Assembly: GCF_042682545.1 (NCBI RefSeq)
Contig: NZ_JBHUHQ010000009.1
Source: Ornithinibacillus salinisoli
GTDB taxonomy: Bacteria; Bacillota; Bacilli; Bacillales; Amphibacillaceae
Length of the DNA: 64,000 nucleotides
Strand: one strand, 5' to 3'
The notes below the pieces were generated by a model that had not been told where the DNA came from, did not search any database, and saw only the letters and a list, made by a program, of their open reading frames with translations. Numbering within the stretch: position 1 is the stretch's first letter; each line of letters starts with the position of its first letter. Made by a program: the position numbers and the translations under genes. Of this stretch, positions 59,217 through 64,000 are shown piece by piece.

Positions 59217-60029
59217 TTACCCAAAACGTCCAGAAATATAATCTTCGGTTCTTTGATCTGATGGATTGGTGAAAATCGTATCTGTCTTATCGTATTCAAT
59301 TACTTCTCCATTCAAGAAGAATGCAGTACGGTCAGAGATTCGTGCTGCTTGTTGCATATTATGCGTTACGATAATGATGGAATAATCTTGCTTCAGTTCT
59401 TGGATTAGGTCCTCGATCTTATGAGTTGATTTTGGATCGAGTGCAGATGTTGGTTCATCCATTAGGATCACATCTGGTTCAATTGCTAATGTCCGAGCGA
59501 TACAAATTCGTTGCTGTTGGCCACCAGATAGTCCGTAGGCATTTTCTTTTAAACGATCCTTCACTTCGTCCCAAATGTAGGCGCCACGAAGACTTTTCTC
59601 TACAATTTCATCAAGCACTTTTTTGTTGCGAATACCATGGATCTTTGGTCCGTAGGCAATATTATCGTATATAGATTTCGGGAATGGGTTGGGCTTCTGG
59701 AAGACCATTCCTACATTTGTCCGTAGTTCTTCCGCTTTAAAGTTTTTATTTAGAATTTCCCTATCATTGTACGTAATAACCCCAGAGGTACTTACAGTAG
59801 GGACAAGCTCAACCATACGATTTAATGTTTTTAAATAGGTGGATTTACCACATCCGGATGGTCCGATAATGGCAGTTACTTCTTTTTCGTATACAGATAG
59901 ATTTATATCCTTTAATGCATGTGTATCGCCATACCATAAATTTAAATCCTTCGTATCAAAAACGATTTTTTTATCGGTGTGTAGTGATTCTGTTGGAATA
60001 ACCGAGTCTTTTGCTATTGATAGGCTCAT
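59217..60029 (-). CDS. pstB: phosphate ABC transporter ATPase PstB
   Basis: 270 aa. Walker A GPSGCGKST, signature LSGGQQQR, Walker B VILMDEPTSALD and switch His in VTHN are intact. The KTLNRMVELVP segment between them is typical of PstB, as is DISGRFG-like YISGRFG at the C-terminus. It powers high-affinity phosphate import together with PstA and PstC. AAGGAGGGAAAATA precedes the ATG. Last gene of the operon. Confidence 0.95.
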   Translation of the reverse strand: MSLSIAKDSVIPTESLHTDKKIVFDTKDLNLWYGDTHALKDINLSVYEKEVTAIIGPSGCGKSTYLKTLNRMVELVPTVSTSGVITYNDREILNKNFKAEELRTNVGMVFQKPNPFPKSIYDNIAYGPKIHGIRNKKVLDEIVEKSLRGAYIWDEVKDRLKENAYGLSGGQQQRICIARTLAIEPDVILMDEPTSALDPKSTHKIEDLIQELKQDYSIIIVTHNMQQAARISDRTAFFLNGEVIEYDKTDTIFTNPSDQRTEDYISGRFG

Positions 60030-60056
60030 TATTTTCCCTCCTTGAAATCATTTTTC

Positions 60057-60941
60057 TTAGTAGCGATGTTGGAATTTATTTCGAATAATGATGGCTACGG
60101 AATTTAAAACGAATAATAGTAACAGTAAGACTACAATTGTTGCTGCAGCTAAGTTTGCATATTCAGCTACTAAAGATGAATCTAACGTCCAATAATATAT
60201 CTGCATTGGAAGTGCTGTGAATTTATCAAATATCCCACCAGGAAACGGAATGATTAGGGCAGGTATACCAATAACCGTCAGTGGTGCAGTTTCCCCAATT
60301 GCGCGTGATAAAGCTAATATCGCACCGGTAAGAATACCAGGTAATGCTGCAGGTAGGATGATATTTTTCACCGTCTGCCATTTGGTTGCACCCATCCCGT
60401 AGGAAGCCTCACTTAAATGCTGTGGTACAGAACGAATTGCCTCTTGTGCCGCCACAATTACGATAGGCAGAACTAGTAAGGATAAGGTGAATCCCCCAGC
60501 TAAAATAATATTTCCAAAATCTAACGCGCGAACAAATATTGTAAGACCTAAAATACCGTAAACAATAGAAGGTACCCCAGCTAAATTTGCAATATTTGTC
60601 TGAATAAGTGCTTGTAGACGGCCTTTTTTGGCATACAGTTCTAAATATATCGCTGTACCTATTCCGATAATGAGAGTAACTGGTGCAACGACAGCCATTA
60701 ACCAAACGGTCCCTAATATTGCCCCCATGATACCGGCTCTATTCGCATCAGTTGAAAGTCTACCTATGATAAAATCCCAATCAATCCAACTTATACCATC
60801 TGCCAGGACACGGTAGATGAGTAAGCCAAGTACAATAAGTCCAAACAAAGTAGCTAGAAAAAATATTCCTTTTAGCGTGTTATTCTTGTAAATACGCCCG
60901 TTCATTCTTTTCTGAACTTGTGCTGAATCCACATGTTTCAT
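60057..60941 (-). CDS. pstA: phosphate ABC transporter permease PstA
   Basis: 294 aa from ATG 60941 with AGGGAGGAATACT upstream; the longer frame from 60983 overlaps pstC. Six predicted helices from about residue 25; the coupling loop GMGATKWQTVKNIILPAALPG (about 200-220) marks PstA. Starts 2 nt outside the end of pstC. Confidence 0.94.
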   Translation of the reverse strand: MKHVDSAQVQKRMNGRIYKNNTLKGIFFLATLFGLIVLGLLIYRVLADGISWIDWDFIIGRLSTDANRAGIMGAILGTVWLMAVVAPVTLIIGIGTAIYLELYAKKGRLQALIQTNIANLAGVPSIVYGILGLTIFVRALDFGNIILAGGFTLSLLVLPIVIVAAQEAIRSVPQHLSEASYGMGATKWQTVKNIILPAALPGILTGAILALSRAIGETAPLTVIGIPALIIPFPGGIFDKFTALPMQIYYWTLDSSLVAEYANLAAATIVVLLLLLFVLNSVAIIIRNKFQHRY

Positions 60942-60942
60942 G

Positions 60943-61899
60943 TTAGTATTCCTCCCTAAATTTACGAGAGATATATCTTGCAAGTAAATTCATAATAAGT
61001 GTGAATACAAATAATGTCATTGCAACTGCGTATAGACTGTAATAGATTGTTGAGCCGGCAGGTGCTTCTCCGCCGGAAACTTCCACAATGTATGCAGTCA
61101 TTGTTTGCATTGATTGTGTTAGATCAAAGGTGAAGTTTTTAGAGCTTCCACTTGCAATCGTTACAATCATCGTTTCACCAATTGCTCGAGAGATTCCGAG
61201 AACAAAAGATGCAATAATTCCAGATAAAGCAGCAGGGATAACGACTTTAAATGTTGATTCTAGTTTAGTTGCCCCTAAAGCTAATGCGCCTTCCCTCATC
61301 GAATTTGGTACAGAATTCATCGCGTCCTCAGACAGAGAAGCAATCATTGGAATAATCATGATTCCCATTACGATACCAGGACTAAGGATATTGGTCGCTT
61401 CAACTGCTGGCCATATGGATCGGATAACAGGTGTTACAAAAGTAAAAGCGAAAAAACCATATACAATCGTTGGAATACCTGCAAGTACTTCGAGAAGTGG
61501 CTTTAAGACTCTCCTTACTTTGTTTGATGCATATTCACTTAAATAAATTGCAGCCATTAAACCAATCGGACCAGCAACTAGCATGGCGATAACCGACGAG
61601 ATTATCGTACCAGCTAATAATGGTAGTACACCAAATTCGGGTGTTTGACTCAGTGGCTTTAAGATTTTCCCAGTAAAGAACTCCCATATTGGTACTTGTT
61701 TAAAGAATTCGATGGTTTCCGTCAATAACGTAAATATAATTCCAGCTGTTGTTAGGATAGAAATTACTGCAAATAGAAAAAGGAGAGCAGGAACGGCTTT
61801 TTCAACTACATTAAGCATGGTTTTCTTTTTTTTCTTTTGTTCGATTAATTCTTTAACCTGAACAGCGTTTCCTTTGTTCGCATTGCTGTTAATTGCCAT
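60943..61899 (-). CDS. pstC: phosphate ABC transporter permease PstC
   Basis: 318 aa from ATG 61899. AAAGGAG lies 11 nt upstream, a little far; a GTG at 61911 in the same frame is possible but too close to the SD. Six helices and the loop ALGATKLESTFKVVIPAALSG (about 215-235). The coupled partner of PstA. Confidence 0.94.
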   Translation of the reverse strand: MAINSNANKGNAVQVKELIEQKKKKKTMLNVVEKAVPALLFLFAVISILTTAGIIFTLLTETIEFFKQVPIWEFFTGKILKPLSQTPEFGVLPLLAGTIISSVIAMLVAGPIGLMAAIYLSEYASNKVRRVLKPLLEVLAGIPTIVYGFFAFTFVTPVIRSIWPAVEATNILSPGIVMGIMIIPMIASLSEDAMNSVPNSMREGALALGATKLESTFKVVIPAALSGIIASFVLGISRAIGETMIVTIASGSSKNFTFDLTQSMQTMTAYIVEVSGGEAPAGSTIYYSLYAVAMTLFVFTLIMNLLARYISRKFREEY

Positions 61900-61937
61900 T
61901 ATAATGAGCACTCCTTTCAGAGCTTATAAGTCAGAAT

Positions 61938-61964
61938 AAGATGAGAGCATGATGCCCTCATCTT
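61938..61964 (-). other. hairpin between pstS and pstC
   Basis: AAGATGAGAGC pairs with GCCCTCATCTT (one mismatch) around ATGAT. On the minus strand TATTC follows, without a T-run. Probably an RNA processing or partial termination point that gives more pstS than pstCAB message, as in B. subtilis. Confidence 0.6.
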
Positions 61965-61993
61965 CAATCTGTATATTTTATTATCAATGTTTA

Positions 61994-63010
61994 TTATTTA
62001 AGTGCCTCTAACTCTTCAACTAGTGTTTGTGCTTCTTCTGCCGGAATCGGAGCAAATCCTGTTTCACCTGCAAAGTCGTTAGCACTATTCATAACATAAA
62101 TTGCATAGTCTAAAACTTGTGGCTTTTCTTTCGCGTGATTCACATTTAGATAAGTGAATACTGGGCGAGTGAAGCCAGCGTAATCTCCATCTTCTGCAAT
62201 GGTATCAAGAGATGGTTCTACCGGTCCTTCTCCAAAATCAACGTGTACTGCATTTAATGCGTCTTGATTATTCACATAGTATCCAAACCCGAAGAATCCA
62301 ATTCCATTTACATCTTCAGATACTAGTGTTACTAATGTTGAATATTCTTGTTGAAGGTTTACATCACTTACTAAATCTTGTTCTTCTAAAATACTTTCAT
62401 AGAAAAATTCATACGTTCCATGGTTTTCATTTGGACCATACGTGTTTATTTTTTCATCTGGCCAATCTGGGTTTATATCAGACCATTTTGTAACGCCACC
62501 ATCAGCCAAGAAAATGCTTTTGATCTCTTCTGGTGTCATTTCAGTAGCCCAATCGTTATCAGGGTGAGTAACAAAAGTTAGTCCATCTAAAGCAACTTTT
62601 AATTCTTTTACTTCAATTCCAAGTTCATCTGCTTTAGCTTGTTCTTCATCTTTAATGAAACGTGAAGCATCGTTAAAATCTGTTCCGTCTTCTACTAAGA
62701 ATTTCTCAAATCCAGCACTTGTACCAGCGCGGCTAACTTCAACAGAGACTGTAGGTTGTTCGTTCACCATATATTCTTCAGCCAATCGAGACATTAATGG
62801 ATAAACTGTTCCAGATCCGTCAATGACAACACTACCTTCTAGCTCGTCTGACGAATTGTTTTCTTCTTCATTTGTATCATTATTTTCTGATGATGTGTCC
62901 TCTGTCTCATCACCATCTCCATTGCTTTCTTCTGAGTCTGTTCCACATGCTACAAGCACAACAGCAAGTGCAGCTACGAAAAGGAACATAAGATACTTTT
63001 TGAATTTCAT
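61994..63010 (-). CDS. pstS: phosphate-binding lipoprotein PstS
   Basis: 338 aa with lipobox LVAC (Cys22). An acidic, Ser/Asn-rich linker of about 35 residues (DETEDTSSENNDTNEEE) follows, as common in salt-tolerant Bacillaceae. The binding domain has VIDGSGTVYPLM (about 60-71), SRAGTSAGFEKF and DASRFIKDEE, the usual phosphate contacts. First gene of pstS-pstC-pstA-pstB. A PhoP-like box lies upstream. Confidence 0.95.
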   Translation of the reverse strand: MKFKKYLMFLFVAALAVVLVACGTDSEESNGDGDETEDTSSENNDTNEEENNSSDELEGSVVIDGSGTVYPLMSRLAEEYMVNEQPTVSVEVSRAGTSAGFEKFLVEDGTDFNDASRFIKDEEQAKADELGIEVKELKVALDGLTFVTHPDNDWATEMTPEEIKSIFLADGGVTKWSDINPDWPDEKINTYGPNENHGTYEFFYESILEEQDLVSDVNLQQEYSTLVTLVSEDVNGIGFFGFGYYVNNQDALNAVHVDFGEGPVEPSLDTIAEDGDYAGFTRPVFTYLNVNHAKEKPQVLDYAIYVMNSANDFAGETGFAPIPAEEAQTLVEELEALK

Positions 63011-63118
63011 TAAAATTGTCCTCCCTATATTTGCGATTTATATTTTTTGGGAAAGGAGGTATGACCCCTCTCTCAATTGCTAGTATAGTACTCTAGTATT
63101 AAATGAATATATAGCCAA

Positions 63119-63135
63119 TGTAAATATTATGTAAA
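63119..63135 (-). promoter_or_regulatory. PhoP-like box of the pst operon
   Basis: On the minus strand TTTACA-N5-TTTACA (63130-63135 and 63119-63124), a direct repeat at 11-nt spacing, matching the TT(A/T/C)ACA repeats bound by PhoP~P. A TATATT -10 candidate lies about 13 nt downstream. Predicts induction under phosphate limitation. Confidence 0.7.
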
Positions 63136-63268
63136 TTTAAGATTTGAAGTTTTATATAGTGCTTAGGAACTAAAATAGTAATTTTTTTATGAAAGATTTG
63201 AAATTTAATAGACATTTTCTATGAACATGGTAAAATTTTAATAAGTAAAATGCTGAGGGTGAACGTAG

Positions 63269-63871
63269 ATGAAACTTTGGATGAGAAAAATAGCTGTCGT
63301 TCTTATAGCCATTCTTACATTGGGGATTTATACACCTACGTATTTAATTACTGACGAGGAAAATGAAGTTGTATCACCAAAGGTAAATGAAGATGGAGGA
63401 ATAACAGATTCGAAAGGTTCTGTAGAAAATGCAGGCGATCTTGATATTCATCTCACTACCGATACGGAATACGATTCCCTTCGTAATATGACTGAACAGG
63501 CAAAGGATCAAACGATTGCTAAGATGGGGCCGAGAATAATTGAAAAAGTAGAAGATGAATTCATGGCGACTATTTTACCGAACATAGAAGAAGCACTACA
63601 AACCATCTTAACGAATGTTGGGGATGAAAATTTATCATACGTATCCATTACAGAGCAGCCAACAGAGGGTTATGGAGAAAAGATATTTAATGTTTATGAT
63701 AATCAATTAAAAAAGGATATTGCTAGATTTCACGTAAGACGTGACGTTCGACCGCAGGAAGGGTATTGGTTTAATTTTCATTATCATGTAAGTGAAGATG
63801 GTTACGAAAAACATCACACAATTGGAGAAATATATTGGGATAAAAATACACCGCCGAAATGGATGGCATAA
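63269..63871 (+). CDS. ypjP: YpjP-like exported protein
   Basis: 200 aa starting KLWMRKIAVVLIAILTLGIYTPTYL, a signal sequence or N-terminal anchor. The WMRK start and the C-terminal TIGEIYWDKNTPPKWMA match YpjP of Bacillus (about 203 aa). Middle region is helical (about 70-115), then beta-rich. Function unknown. Divergent from pstS. GAGGGTGAACG serves as SD. Confidence 0.82.
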   Translation: MKLWMRKIAVVLIAILTLGIYTPTYLITDEENEVVSPKVNEDGGITDSKGSVENAGDLDIHLTTDTEYDSLRNMTEQAKDQTIAKMGPRIIEKVEDEFMATILPNIEEALQTILTNVGDENLSYVSITEQPTEGYGEKIFNVYDNQLKKDIARFHVRRDVRPQEGYWFNFHYHVSEDGYEKHHTIGEIYWDKNTPPKWMA

Positions 63872-63876
63872 AAAAG

Positions 63877-63917
63877 GAAAACACTGGGATGAAGGGTCCG
63901 CGGTGTTTTCTTTTTTT
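63877..63917 (+). terminator. ypjP terminator
   Basis: GAAAACAC/GTGTTTTC stem with an 18-nt loop, followed by TTTTTTT. The remaining 83 nt of the window show no gene. Confidence 0.8.
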
Positions 63918-64000
63918 CTCTAATAGTTTTGTTCTATTGATTGGATTTGCTTTACTTTGATTGCTTTCATTTTAGGTGAAATGGGAGAAAGTATTACATA

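Overview
The window is AT-rich chromosomal DNA from a spore-forming, probably salt-tolerant member of the Bacillaceae (Oceanobacillus/Virgibacillus-like). The evidence is the content: sporulation genes prkA, yhbH and spoVR, a Bce-type peptide-antibiotic detoxification module, AprX, YpjP, YeeI, YugP, a YwaC-type alarmone synthetase and a YwnF-like protein, SD-rich starts with frequent TTG initiation, and acidic linkers on exported lipoproteins. No rRNA, tRNA, CRISPR array, prophage or intact insertion sequence was found.

Layout. 0-7 kb: two tiny membrane proteins, an orphan pair of Dpp-like permeases, a Gfo/Idh/MocA dehydrogenase, DUF2254, TerC and DUF421 membrane proteins. 7-9.4 kb: a divergent FtsZ-like protein without the N-terminal nucleotide pocket, back to back with the protease AprX. 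9.4-14 kb: BceRS-BceAB-type module. 14-16 kb: a catalytically dead alpha/beta-hydrolase fused to a SARP-type activator, then a cyclic-di-GMP-I riboswitch leading a SinI-like antirepressor. 16-28 kb: DNA glycosylase, DUF421, prkA, yhbH, htpG under a CIRCE operator, a GyrI-like protein, a Zur-controlled ZnuA-like lipoprotein and spoVR. 28-35.5 kb: an ABC-2 type export operon and arsR-arsB-arsC. 35.6-42 kb: two DUF3231 genes around an mscS gene with a nonsense codon, small membrane proteins, a sulP/usp deletion scar, a phosphoesterase and a frameshifted methyltransferase. 42-48 kb: ECF sigma/anti-sigma pair, an HTH protein with nine APFL repeats, a CAP-domain lipoprotein and a two-component system. 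49-56 kb: YugP, alarmone synthetase, YwnF-like, an Spx paralogue lacking the CXXC switch, TraB, YeeI and an MFS gene split by TGA. 56-64 kb: a DUF2089/SHOCT-like cluster, a chemoreceptor, the pstSCAB operon with a PhoP-like box, and ypjP.

Themes. The regulatory logic is unusually legible: riboswitch-SinI (motility/biofilm decision), CIRCE-htpG, twin Zur boxes-znuA, PhoP-like box-pstS, a possible BceR-type palindrome before bceA. The three SpoVR/PrkA/YhbH genes fit a shared mother-cell sporulation programme. Several genes are broken by single lesions (mscS TAG, MFS TGA, methyltransferase +1 A) or by deletion (sulP/usp), and a fragment of spoVR lies 5.6 kb from the intact gene. Two families of short dispersed repeats are present: GAGCGAAT clusters, and a GGTGCCTGTCAC hairpin that twice begins exactly in a TAG stop codon. 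The most novel candidates are the T7-loop-only FtsZ-like protein and the c-di-GMP riboswitch/SinI unit.
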